A stretch of DNA of 24,730 bases. It comes from Chrysophaeum taylorii. Lineage: Eukaryota; Sar; Pelagophyceae; Pelagomonadales; Pelagomonadaceae. The DNA is taken from positions 1-24,730 of the forward strand of contig JAQMWT010000513.1 in assembly GCA_029834535.1 (NCBI GenBank). Reading direction: 5' to 3'. Position numbers and translations under genes: made by a program. The stretch's first letter is position 1; each line of letters starts with the position of its first letter. The notes below the pieces were generated by a model. It had not been told where the DNA came from. It ran no database searches and saw only the letters and a list, made by a program, of their open reading frames with translations. This document shows positions 1 through 8,475 of this stretch, in pieces.

Positions 1-4
1 ACCC

Positions 5-247
5 GCCCGAAGACAAAATGCGGCGGTGAATCGTAGAGCAGAGGATGGGTATCTGAGGGTTCAAACCTCATAAAAATGGAGCCTTCGGGGATTACTTTCA
101 TCGCGGCGACGCTTGGGCCACGTTATCAATGGCTCGCTGCGGTTCGTGAAGTCCCTGTCGCAGGCTTCGCACGACCGGAGTCGCATATCGCCTTTGGGAT
201 CAGCGAGTGGATCTCCTCGACCGATCCAACTACTTAAATCCCTCGCA
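5..247 (-). repeat. Inverted partial copy of the recombinase 3' end
   Basis: Read on the minus strand, this stretch matches about 1501-1745 of the plus strand, covering the last roughly 55 codons of the recombinase and about 60 bp beyond. Shared peptides include GDPLADPK, DMRLRSCEAC, DFTNRSEPLITWPKRRRDE and a final EV followed by a stop. The two copies differ by small indels and substitutions, so this is diverged rather than a recent duplicate. The match ends close to the window edge at about base 5, so what lies to the left is unknown. The copy lacks the catalytic half of the gene. It could be a terminal inverted repeat of a DIRS-like element, a second inserted fragment, or a local inverted duplication. 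Confidence 0.8.
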
Positions 248-355
248 CCAAGATAGTAGTTGCGTGCACTCACAAGAGCTTCTTTCATGTTGGGACCCTA
301 ATGCACGTGTCGTTCGGCGACCTTTTAGTGGGCACACTGGGAGCGACCAGTAGCT

Positions 356-1686
356 CTCGCAAGCGCAGAACATATGGATCGAGTTCGAACGCGTCGCGGC
401 GTTGACCGACTACGAAGTCTTCATGAGCCACCCCTGGCTTCAGCTCAATGAAAACGGCGTCGTTACGCTCAAACCTCCGCACGTTGCCTGGGTGATTGCA
501 TATCTGAATTTCTGTGTTCTCGCAAAAGACAAACCCAGTATCAATACGGTGGTCGGAACGCTTAAAGCGAAGGCACTCGTGCCGTCCACGATGCAGCCCC
601 AGTTGAGTGCACTAAGAGCAATGGCAGAACGCGTTTGGGGTACTGTTCGTTCTCCTTGGACCCACCCGGCTGTTAAACGCACCGTCAAGAGGCTTCACGA
701 AGAGTACGTCGCTCTCATCACCGAGATGCCGCGCGAAGTATCGCCTCCGCCCTGGTTTGACGCCAATTGTTGGCTTCGACGTCTCGTTGGCGCTCATCGG
801 TGGTGTCTTCGTGCCGTCGAGAGGATCTCGAAGGCATCCGCTCAACCGTCGATCAGGTGCTTTCTGCATCTGGCGATTTTCCGGATCATTTTCGGGTTGT
901 GCCACGCGGGCCGACCAACCGAGGACGATGGCATCGACATCCGCGACAACCTCCTCGTCCCCAAAGACCACCACGGCAACAAAATCTTAACGAGCTCACG
1001 GGGCTCCCCGACTTTATCGTCTTCAAGTCGCCCAAGGTGCACCACACAAAGAACCGCAAGGAGTATAAGCGCGTCTACCACAACGACCGAAACCTCGCGT
1101 TGTGCTCGGTCTTGCGAATTGTGCACGTCATGCTCACCTACTTCCTCCCCAACAACGTAACGGAAGGGCCGCTCTTCCGCCACTACGATTTTGAGGAAGG
1201 TGGCGTCGAGTGCGGCGAGCGTTGGCAGGACGAAATGTTCCGCCGATACTACTTGCAGCGGATGTTCATGGCCGCAGGTGCGGGTAATTAATTCCTCTTG
1301 TAACTAACGGTGATGTTTCCCGGCGCAGGCGGTTGGATGGACAACACCCCCTACCGAACCATCGAAGCCTGCGGCCCTCTAGCTGCGGCTGGATTTGCCG
1401 CGTGCTCAAGTGCTCCGAGTTGGAGCTCGTGAAACAGCACATGGGCCACGCGAGCGCGGGCGAGAACTTCGAGCTCTACCTCCGCGACCAGATGACCTGG
1501 GCGAGGGATAAATACGGATCGGTCGAGGGAGATCCACTCGCTGATCCCAAGAGCGATATGCGACTCCGGTCGTGCGAAGCCTGCGTCAACGAGGACTTCA
1601 CGAACCGCAGCGAGCCATTGATAACGTGGCCCAAGCGTCGCCGCGATGAAGAAAGTATCCCCGAGCTCTGGTACATGGAGGTTTGA
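356..1686 (+). pseudogene. Tyrosine recombinase (DIRS/Crypton-like), frame-broken
   Basis: The C-terminal part (about 1330-1686) carries a tyrosine-recombinase signature: an RSLRPSS box (candidate catalytic Arg), then LVKQHMGHAS with His at about 1447, then ENFELYLRD with the candidate nucleophile Tyr at about 1477. Such enzymes cut and rejoin DNA through a phosphotyrosine link and are found in DIRS and Crypton transposons. The N-terminal part, open from about 356 with no clear ATG, looks like a helical core-binding domain. The reading frame changes near 755, 805, 890, 985 and 1352, each fixable by a one-base indel, so the gene is either dead or mis-sequenced. The tail after Tyr contains a CEAC pair and a basic segment WPKRRRDEE. 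Assignment to DIRS or Crypton is inference; the recombinase call is fairly secure. Confidence 0.7.
1278..1328 (+). other. Spliceosomal intron in the recombinase gene (51 nt)
   Basis: The donor is CAG|GTGCGG and the acceptor GGCGCAG|GCGG. A good branch-point-like TAACTAAC lies inside. The upstream exon ends one base into a codon (G at 1277) and the downstream exon supplies GC, giving Gly and a continuous frame (MAAGGWMDNTPYRTI). The clean phase match shows the element was shaped for eukaryotic splicing. Confidence 0.7.
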
Positions 1687-2282
1687 ACCCTCCAGATACC
1701 CACTCCTCTGCTCTACGATTCACCGCCGCATTTTGTCTTCGGGCAGACGACACAACCCATTCGCGTAAAGCTTGCCTCTGGCGTAGCGCGGCCGGCGAAC
1801 GTGGTGCTGCTTCCCATCCTCTCGCCCACTGTTGCGACTTTGGGAGCCCTCTCTTTTCCCAGCAGCCATCGCCCTTGCCTCGAGGTGGCCACGAGCCACG
1901 CGGGCCACGCGCCATTGTTCCAAATTGCGGTCCTCCCAGATCCCCTAGGAGCTTTCACCTGTGCATACATGAGACTCGAAATCACAATTGCAACCGGAGG
2001 GCGGGCGCGCGGAGCGGAACCCTCAGCAGTCGTAGGCGGACCGCGGAAACCGCGGCGCGATGGACCGTCGAGCGATTGACCCTCGACGACAAAGAAACCG
2101 TCGACCTCCGGGCCGCCATGTCGACGCGGAGTTGGAAATTGAGTCCTAGCTCTAAACACCCATTAAATCGCGCAGAATTATTTTATCTTCTTTTTTTTTT
2201 TTTTTTGTTTCCAAGATCCAATGTATCTTTGTCACGGGACTCGAAATAATTTGAATACTCATTGTTAGTGCGACGAAGCGTG
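1687..2282. other. No assigned gene; short open frame and a T-tract
   Basis: No gene can be supported here. One plus-strand frame stays open from about 1690 to 2079 with fairly natural composition (for example VKLASGVARPANVVLLP), but it has no recognisable domain or convincing start, and part of it lies in the sequence duplicated at the left edge. A run of 16 T residues at 2191-2206 lies about 80 bp upstream of the ATG of the next plus-strand gene. An in-frame TAA at 2247-2249 marks the upstream limit of that gene's frame. Confidence 0.4.
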
Positions 2283-5200
2283 ATGAGCAAGATGCACATG
2301 GTTACGAGAGGTAGCGCAAAAGCGCGCCGGGGCAACGAGCCATCATCGACACCCGAAGGTAGGGTCGGATAAGGAACTCGGGGGTCCCGCGCCGGGGCCG
2401 AAAATCCCCAAGGATTGGCGGGCTTTTTTGTCCGTCGCCAAGTTGACCCAAAATGGTGCCGACTTTATCTTGGAACGAAGTCCGTAGCTGCCGATTTGGC
2501 GAATCTACTTGGGAGTGAGGTATTTTGGCGCCTCGGTGGAGGCGGGGGCCTAGGTGGCTCTACTCTGTACGACGCCATCGGCTCCAAATACAACAACCGG
2601 CGCATCGGGAATGTCCGTAGGCCCAATGAGGGTCGTGTGGGCGTTTAGACGGCGCCTTTTGTTCGCTGGGGCCAGTTCTAGTGTCCTCGTCTTTCCGGGC
2701 GTCCTCGGGAGACCGGCGTCGGGGCCCGCGAACGCAGCTATGCGTAGTCGTCGTCGTCGACGTCCATCGCGTCCTCCTCCTCCTCCTCCTCCTCGTCGTC
2801 GTCGTCGTCGTATTCGTTGTCCTCGGACACGAAGCGCCAGGAAGCCGGCTTGGAGCCGTTGAAGAAGGTGGGGCGGTTCGCGAGGAGCCACCCGCTGAAA
2901 CCGTCGTCATAGGAAACGAAGATCCAACCCAGCCCGAGTTTCTTGCGACCGTCCTTGGAGTTCTCGTCGGATACAGCCTCGATGGTGCCGGGCATCCAGT
3001 AGCAGCCCGGGTGCCCCGACAACTCCCAGAGAACCTCGACGCGTGACCCGACCAACGCCACGTCAATCGTCGGTAGCTTCGAGCGGCCACTCGTTGTCCG
3101 CGTCCGCTTCCTCGGATGGCGAAAGGCGCGGCACACCTCAACCTTGGCCTTGAGCTCGTCAACGCTCAAGTGCCGCCTCGCGTCGAGTTCGAGACGCTGG
3201 GCCGTCGCGGTCCCGAGCACTGGCAGCTGCCGTCGGCGCTCGCCCGGGACTACCGCCTCGGCGACCAACTCGCGGGAGTTGGTCTTGATCTGCTCGTAGA
3301 CGTACTCGAGGTGCGCGGTGAGGAATTCGATGTTGGCCTTGGAACCGGCCGAGCCGATCGTCGGGTCCTTGCCCGAGGTGTAGGACTTGGGTTTGAGGTC
3401 GCCCATGCCCATGCCGACGACGTACCTGTCGATGTTCTCCTTGAGGACCTTCGACCGCGCAGCGTCGCTCGAGATCTGCTTAAGTGCCGCATCAAGTCGC
3501 TTCTTGACCGTCGAGAGCAGGGTCCTCCCGACGAGGGCCTGCTCGTCGACGACAGGCTTGACTTTCATGGCCTCCTGGGCCTTGGCGTAGTCGTTCACCT
3601 GGCGCTCGAGGGCCTTCTCGACGAACGCGGCGGCGCGACGGCGATGGTGCTCCTTCGCCGCCTCCGCGCGCGCGGCAGCCTGCTCCTTGTGGTTCTGCCG
3701 ACCACGACGAGCCGCCTCCATCAACACTCCTCGAAAGTCGTCGCCGAGCGTGGCGAGACGTCCTCCACCAACTCGATCGCGCATTCGAGCCTTCGTCGTC
3801 GTTCGACCAGCGACCTCGTCGGCGACGCGTCGCCGGCGCTTGGTCGTAAAACTCGTGGCGGCCCGGTCGAACATGTGGTCCCGTTGGCACGCGACGACCC
3901 CGACGCAGTTCACGACGCTCATGTTGACGTAGGAGGCGTTGTAATACTTCAATACGCCAAACTCGCCTTCGACCTCGTTCGAGTTCCGCCGCGCGCCGTC
4001 GAAGGCCCTCCGGAGCTCCGACGTCTGGTTGACCGCCGCGAGGTCGCCGTCGCCGACGTAGCGCATAGACTGCCCCCCCTCGAACGTGCGGCGCATGCCG
4101 CGGCCCCAGGCCCGGAGCGCGTCGAGCATGGTCTTGGCCTCTGGATCATTGGTGTCAGTCGGAGCGTAGAGCCGCGCCCGAACGGCCGCGACGTCGCGGA
4201 TCGTGGACTGGCCGTCGACAGACAGCTTCGCCGACCCGGCCCGCGTCTCGAGGAACTGGGCGTAGGTGGCGATCTCAGTGTCGAAGGCCTCGTAACCGGC
4301 GGTCGCAACGAGTTGTGGATTATCCTGGCAGACTTGGAAGAAGGCATGCACTCGCTCGAGAACGCCCGCCATGTCGAGAACCGACCAACCCTCGAGGGCG
4401 TCCGATGCGGCGAAAAATCGGAAAGGCACCGTGAGCTTGTCGTCGATGATCGCTCGGGCTCGAATGGCTCCGGCGACCTCCTGCGAGGACAAGGTCGAGA
4501 AGAGGTTGTTCCCGAGGATGTTCTGCGGCGCGTAGCTCGCGTTCTCGAGGAACTCGACGAGAAACGGGAGGTTGTGGAAGATGACCCAGGCCGCGTTGGT
4601 GCACGCGTCCTGCCGCGTCCCCTTGTCCGTGCGGCCGAGCGTGAGGTAGAGCTCCGACGGGTGCTTCTCCTCGAGGAATGCCCGGAGAGGGGTCCCGAAG
4701 CCCTTCCCGTAGCGATCCACGCCCTCGCCGATACACTTGGACAAGGCATGAATGACCTTGTTCAACTCGCCGGTGAGGCGCAGGTGCTTCGCCTCCGAGC
4801 TCTCGATGCTATCCTTCAGCAGCGTGTCGAGCATCTTGGCCTCCTCGGCGGCGCCGCCGTCGAGCCATGTGTTGCCTGCTCAACAAATTGCTGGTGGGAC
4901 GGCACGACGTACCGAGATGTCGCTGGCAGTTCCCGTGAAAGACACGAGTCTTGGCGTCGCGCTCGTCTTGCGTCATCAAATTCCACAGCTCTTCCCCGAT
5001 CCCCTTCTGCACCGCCGCGAGGACATGCTCCTGGAGCTCGCGGACCGATGCGATGGCGCCGGAGGCGTTGTCGGTAACGATGGCCCGGCCGGCGAGATTC
5101 TGCACGCCGGCGCTGCCGGCGGCCGGGAGCGCCTCCGCAGCAGCGTCGGCTCCGTAGAGCTCCTGGTAAACTTGGTTAACGAGCTGGAGCGCTCGATTCA

Positions 5201-8155
5201 GGTCACCAACCCGATCGTTGATCGCCTTGGCCTCGCCAGGCGCGCTCTGGTCGGAGATCTCGCTCGCGCCCAGCGTCCAGTTCTCCGTCACGCCGCCGCG
5301 TGTGACGCGAAGTTGGGTAGTCGCGATCTCCTTGCCGTCGAGCGGCGACGCGTCCGTCGCCGCGTCGACGACGTCACCGTATCCCACGGCGAGGGCGACG
5401 GCGGCCTCGTGAAGGACACCCATCTCGGAGCGCAGGTCGCGAATGAAGCGTGCGGACGGGAGCTCCATGTCGCGCACTCGCTCCGGGCCAACGACCGCCT
5501 CGACGACCGAGACAAGGACCTCGGGGATTTCCGCAGGCGCAACCCGCGAGGCGAGCAGTTTCATACACAGCACCCTGAGCTTCGAGTCCCACGGAGTGCC
5601 CTTGCCGGATCCCTTGCCGGACGGCTTCCGCGGTACCCACACTTCGGCGTTCTGCTTCTCGAGGACCGCGACCCGTTCCCGCAGCCGCTCGATCTCCTCC
5701 TCCCGGGCCTGGAAGCGGTCCTCGGCAGCCGCGAGCTTTATCTCCATTTGCTTCGCTTCCTGGTTGAGGGCGGCGTAATTGTTCTTGAGTTGTCGCATGG
5801 CCCGAGGGTCCGATTTCTTCAGTCGGTTCCTCTCCCGAAACTCGGCCGCCGCCGCAGCCTGTCTCGCCGCCTCGTTCGACTGGGCCTTGGTCGCGTTGAG
5901 CTCGTCGATGGCTCGCTGCAGCCTCGCGGCATCGCGGTCGCGCTGCTTCTCATTGGAGGCCTGGTGGCGTTCGATGCGGACCTGGAGCCGTGCCTCCCGA
6001 CGTGCATCCCGGACCTCGTCCTCGTACTTCCACTTGGCCTCGAGACGCGCCGCGTCTGCCTTGGCGGCCGCCATTTTCGCGGCGAAGGCGTCGGCGTGGG
6101 CTTCTTTCGTCTCGCGTTCGGCGGTGACAGAGCGAGAGTGCTGAGCCGTCTTGGCCGCCGTGAGCTTGTCGACCGTGCTCCGGAGTTTCGACACCTCCTT
6201 CTCGAGCTCCGAGATCCGCACATTCGAGTCCGACGACGACGACAGTGTGGAGATAACCGATGACCCACTCGATCCAAGCGTCGGACGCGCTGGCCGTCCG
6301 GGTGGTAGTCGCCGAATCGGGGGTGTCGTTCTCCTTGTCGGGCTTGGCCTTGACGTGGGAGAACGGGACGCGGATCTCTCCCTGCTGAATCGTTTTCACG
6401 TCGTATGACTCGACCCGACACACAGTGTTGTTGTAGATTAGGCCCAGGACAACGCCGTTGCCGCCCTGGATGTTGTGCCCCGCCGAGAAGTCGTGCTCGA
6501 TGAGGACCTCGTCCCCGCTGCGGATGGTTGTCTTGAGAGTCCTAGTTAGCGACGCGGAGATCCGGGCGAGAACGGCCTTCGCGCCCTTCGTCGTGTGTAG
6601 CTTGCTCGGGGTGAAGTCGTCCCGGCACATTTTCAAGCACACGTAGAACTTGTCGGGCAGCTCGCCCTCGATATTCAGGAGTCGCTCCAGGTCGAGCGGC
6701 TGGCCCCTGGCCGTCTCGTCGGCGTCGAGCCTCGCTACGCAGCACACGCACTCTCCCCTCAAGAGGTTTTTTCGCCGTTGACGTTTGGCAGCGGGTTTTT
6801 TCGACACTTTCGTCAACTCAGCCGGGACCGAAGGGTCCACAGGGGTTACAGAAGGACCCGGGGCCGACTCTTTGCTCGTTTCGGCCGATTCCATGGGCGG
6901 AACGCCGATTTTGTGATTTTGCAGGCTATGTTTGAAACATAGCCTGAGACAATCCACTTTTGAATGAGGGTTTCTCGTTTGGTGTTCGAAATGTAGGCTA
7001 GGGCCTAGTTTTGAGCTTTCTTATCCGACCCTACCGAAGGCGAGGGGGGTCGTGTCGACCCTCCTTCGGCCGTTTTGGCGCCAGCGGAGGAGTCAGCGGA
7101 GGAGCCAGCGGAGGAGGAGCCAGGGGAGGAGCCAGTGGCGCGGAAAAAGCTCAAGAGGTCTCGGAAAAGAGGTGCAAAGCATCGTGTGACCGCGGACCTC
7201 AAAGACGAACCTTATGCTGTGCCGAGCTTGAACGAAGGCGAGGATTGTTGGCCGCCAGAGACTACTCCCCAATTCCCCTCGGACTCGTGCGAGGATGGCG
7301 TTTGCTTCGGGCCGAAGCGTCCGACATCGCGCACTTCAATCCCGATTCGCCTCCTAAGCGAAAGGCAAGTGGGAATAAAGAAAGTCTATCGGTGGCGTGT
7401 GATACTCGGCGCAGTATCACGAGGTCGACGGCGGCGAAAACTTCGACGACTTCGAGGTCTTGGATGCCTCCGTAGGGCACGGCGATGACCGCGGTGCCGC
7501 TGACAAAGCAGACATCCTTGCAGCAAGAGACGGGGTTGTCGGCGCTAGCGCCGACCATCCTGTTGTGATTGAGGACGACAGCGACGAAGACGTCGACAAC
7601 GCCCTGATCTCGAAGACTGATGACGTGGGTGACCGCGGCGACGGCCCTGGAAACGACTACGCTGACGCCGCTGCGAAAGAAGAAGACCGCGCGCTCGTTG
7701 GCTCAAATGCCGACAATCCTCTTGTTATAGAGGACGATAAGTCGACTGGGATCCACCACAGTGAGCGCTTTTGATGTTTATGGCAACTGACGTGCATTTT
7801 GTGCGCAGACCCCGAAGAGAATGCCGTCAAGTGGAATGGCGAGTTGAGCTGCTTCAGATGTGACTATGTAGTTGTTCACGCCCCGCATGGGGTAAAAGCA
7901 TTTCTCGCGAAGGCCGAAGGGCGCCTCGGGGGCTTCAAGGTCAAGTTTGCAAGGTTTTTCATCGCGAAATATGAACGACCCCGTGCACTCGATATTCTCT
8001 TCCGTTGGGACAAAAATGTCCTCGTGGACCATTTCCACGACGACATCGCCACTCGCGTTGAATGCGAGTCTGCGTTGGTCTTTGATACCAATGGTGCCAC
8101 GACTGCTGTTCTCCGGGCTCTTCAGGATCATGAGAATGATCACGAAGATGCGTGA
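2283..8155 (+). CDS. Acidic protein of unknown function, split by a transposon
   Basis: The exon pieces are 2283-2358, 7040-7364, 7415-7760 and 7809-8155, the last ending in TGA. The first ATG after an in-frame stop is at 2283. Codon 26 is split by the transposon; removing 2359-7039 joins the halves in frame and leaves one CGAAG. The first part is basic, then rich in EEPAEEE repeats, followed by a Lys/Arg-rich segment suggesting nuclear location. The middle holds two related acidic motifs, VVIEDD and LVIEDD, that resemble SUMO-interacting motifs. The last exon is a folded-looking domain starting VKWNGELSCFRCDY, which I do not recognise. A one-base frame change is needed near 7306 to reach the frame used at the GC-AG donor. 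Without splicing, the transposon gives a stop at 2370-2372. Whether the gene is functional is unknown. Confidence 0.6.
2354..2358. repeat. Left target-site duplication CGAAG
   Basis: CGAAG directly precedes the left terminal inverted repeat and is repeated at 7035-7039 right after the right one. An alternative reading is a 16-bp repeat with a 3-bp GAA duplication; both give the same empty site. Confidence 0.8.
2359..2373 (+). repeat. Left terminal inverted repeat
   Basis: GTAGGGTCGGATAAG is the exact reverse complement of 7020-7034. It also supplies a potential 5' splice site, with GT at its first two bases. Confidence 0.85.
2738..6894 (-). CDS. DDE-type transposase, multi-exon, superfamily unassigned
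   Basis: The start is the first ATG, at 6894, in a good context (gcccATGG). The N-terminus has CVCC and a C-x3-C-like KMCRDDF segment, then an SH3/Tudor-like stretch (GDEVLIEHDF to VPFSHVK). The second part (about 6250-4913) opens with some 190 residues of charged coiled coil (RISELEKEV onward). The core follows: a candidate first Asp in ATDASPLDGKEIATTQLRV (codon near 5354), a candidate second Asp in IVTDNASGAI (near 5072), a GNCQRHLG block, and a candidate Glu in NEVEGEFGVLKYY (near 3970). A C-terminal Tudor/Agenet-like domain (VEVLWEL, CYWMPGTIEAV, GWIFVSYDDGFSGWL) leads into a Glu/Asp tail. The protein would be about 1,350 residues. A 37-nt intron joins parts two and three exactly; the joint near 6250-6370 is unresolved (weak intron or one-base indel). 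Catalytic residues are inferred from spacing and local sequence. Confidence 0.8.
2745..2820. repeat. Trinucleotide tract coding the acidic transposase tail
   Basis: GTC/CTC-type triplets on the plus strand encode a run of Asp and Glu just before the minus-strand stop codon (TAG). Such tracts vary in length by slippage. The tract stays in frame here. Confidence 0.7.
4876..4912 (-). other. Transposase intron, 37 nt
   Basis: The minus-strand donor is CTCG|GTACGT and the acceptor GTTGAGCAG|GC. Splicing joins G with GC to give Gly in CQRHLG-NTWLDGG, converting two overlapping frames into one continuous conserved-looking block. At 37 nt this is very short, close to the minimum for spliceosomal introns. 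Confidence 0.85.
6922..6946. repeat. Near-perfect palindrome inside the transposon's right end
   Basis: CAGGCTATGTTT (6922-6933), one central G, then AAACATAGCCTG (6935-6946) form 12-bp arms. It lies between the right terminal repeat and the transposase ATG (6894), in the leader or promoter of the transposase. It is a candidate dimeric binding site for the transposase or a regulator; the function is inference. Confidence 0.8.
7020..7034 (-). repeat. Right terminal inverted repeat
   Basis: Exact reverse complement of 2359-2373. It ends in CTAC, so the transposon itself supplies no AG; the AG comes from the adjoining target duplication. Confidence 0.85.
7035..7039. repeat. Right target-site duplication CGAAG
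   Basis: Second copy of the target sequence. Its last two bases form the AG that would end the intron-like interval 2359-7039. Confidence 0.8.
7365..7414 (+). other. GC-AG intron, 50 nt
   Basis: The donor is AAG|GCAAGT, the strong context typical of GC donors, and the acceptor is GGCGCAG|TAT. The upstream frame (FNPDSPPKRK) joins the downstream frame (YHEVDGGENFDDFEVLD) in phase 0. Confidence 0.65.
7538..7738 (+). other. Two SUMO-interacting-like motifs in the host protein
   Basis: Within the coding exon, VGASADHPVVIEDD (7538-7579) and VGSNADNPLVIEDD (7697-7738) are spaced 159 bp apart. A short hydrophobic core followed by acidic residues is the known pattern of SUMO-interacting motifs. The repeated context suggests internal duplication. 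SUMO binding is inference. Confidence 0.5.
7761..7808 (+). other. GT-AG intron, 48 nt
   Basis: The donor is CCACA|GTGAGC and the acceptor TTTGTGCGCAG|AC. The split codon A|AC gives Asn and joins the acidic exon to the last exon in frame (IHH-N-PEENAVKWNGE). Confidence 0.8.
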
Positions 8156-8475
8156 TCTTGAAGAGTCTGCTTATCGACGGTGCCCCTGTGCGGCCAATTC
8201 CTTTTGTTTGAGAAGCTCGTTATCTCTCTTCCACCCCCCCCCCCCTCTCTCTCTCTCTGACCCAGGCGACGTTGGATGCATGGTAGCTATACACGACGGT
8301 TCCACTCGTTTGTAAGTTCAAAAAAGTGTCTTGTCTGACAGCGTGAATCCCCGCGGCACACCTCGTGTTGTTTCGCCCTGCCGCCAGCACCAAAAACTCC
8401 ACCCAAATCAGCTTTAAAGCAAGGGACTAGTTCTTTCGACGTATGCTCATCGATCCTCGAATATGGCGAGAACGC
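8156..8475. other. Gap between convergent genes with C-run and CT microsatellite
   Basis: No gene is supported. A run of 12 C (8234-8245) is followed by about seven CT repeats to 8258. The region holds the 3' ends of the plus-strand host gene and the minus-strand methyltransferase; no clear polyadenylation signal was recognised. Confidence 0.6.

Larger units (their letters stand above)
2359..7034. mobile_element. DNA transposon, 4676 bp, inserted in a coding exon
   Basis: The ends are perfect 15-bp inverted repeats, GTAGGGTCGGATAAG at 2359-2373 and its complement at 7020-7034, with similarity fading over the next few bases. CGAAG flanks both sides. Inside is one large transposase gene on the minus strand. 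The element sits between codons 25 and 27 of the plus-strand gene and restores that frame if removed together with one CGAAG. It starts GTAGGG, and the right CGAAG ends in AG, so the insertion has the outer signature of an intron. I cannot match the ends to a named superfamily: the 5-bp duplication would fit several, and CGAAG does not fit the CGNCG pattern of Transib. Both repeats, the duplication and a long transposase remain, so it is probably a recent or still autonomous copy. Confidence 0.88.

Noticed and set aside
3116..6263. Two long plus-strand open frames (653 and 503 codons)
   Set aside because: They are antisense to the transposase and composed mainly of Arg, Leu, Val, Asp and Glu, as expected from mirrored GC-rich codons. 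The minus strand has domains and a phase-correct intron.
2359..7034. Assignment to Transib on the basis of a 5-bp duplication
   Set aside because: Transib targets follow CGNCG and its transposase is RAG1-like. CGAAG and the domain order seen here do not fit.
7778..8143. Minus-strand open frame of 121 codons, possibly a methyltransferase tail
   Set aside because: It looks protein-like, but the plus strand has two phase-correct introns and repeated acidic motifs leading into the same exon. The methyltransferase already has its expected end near 8476.
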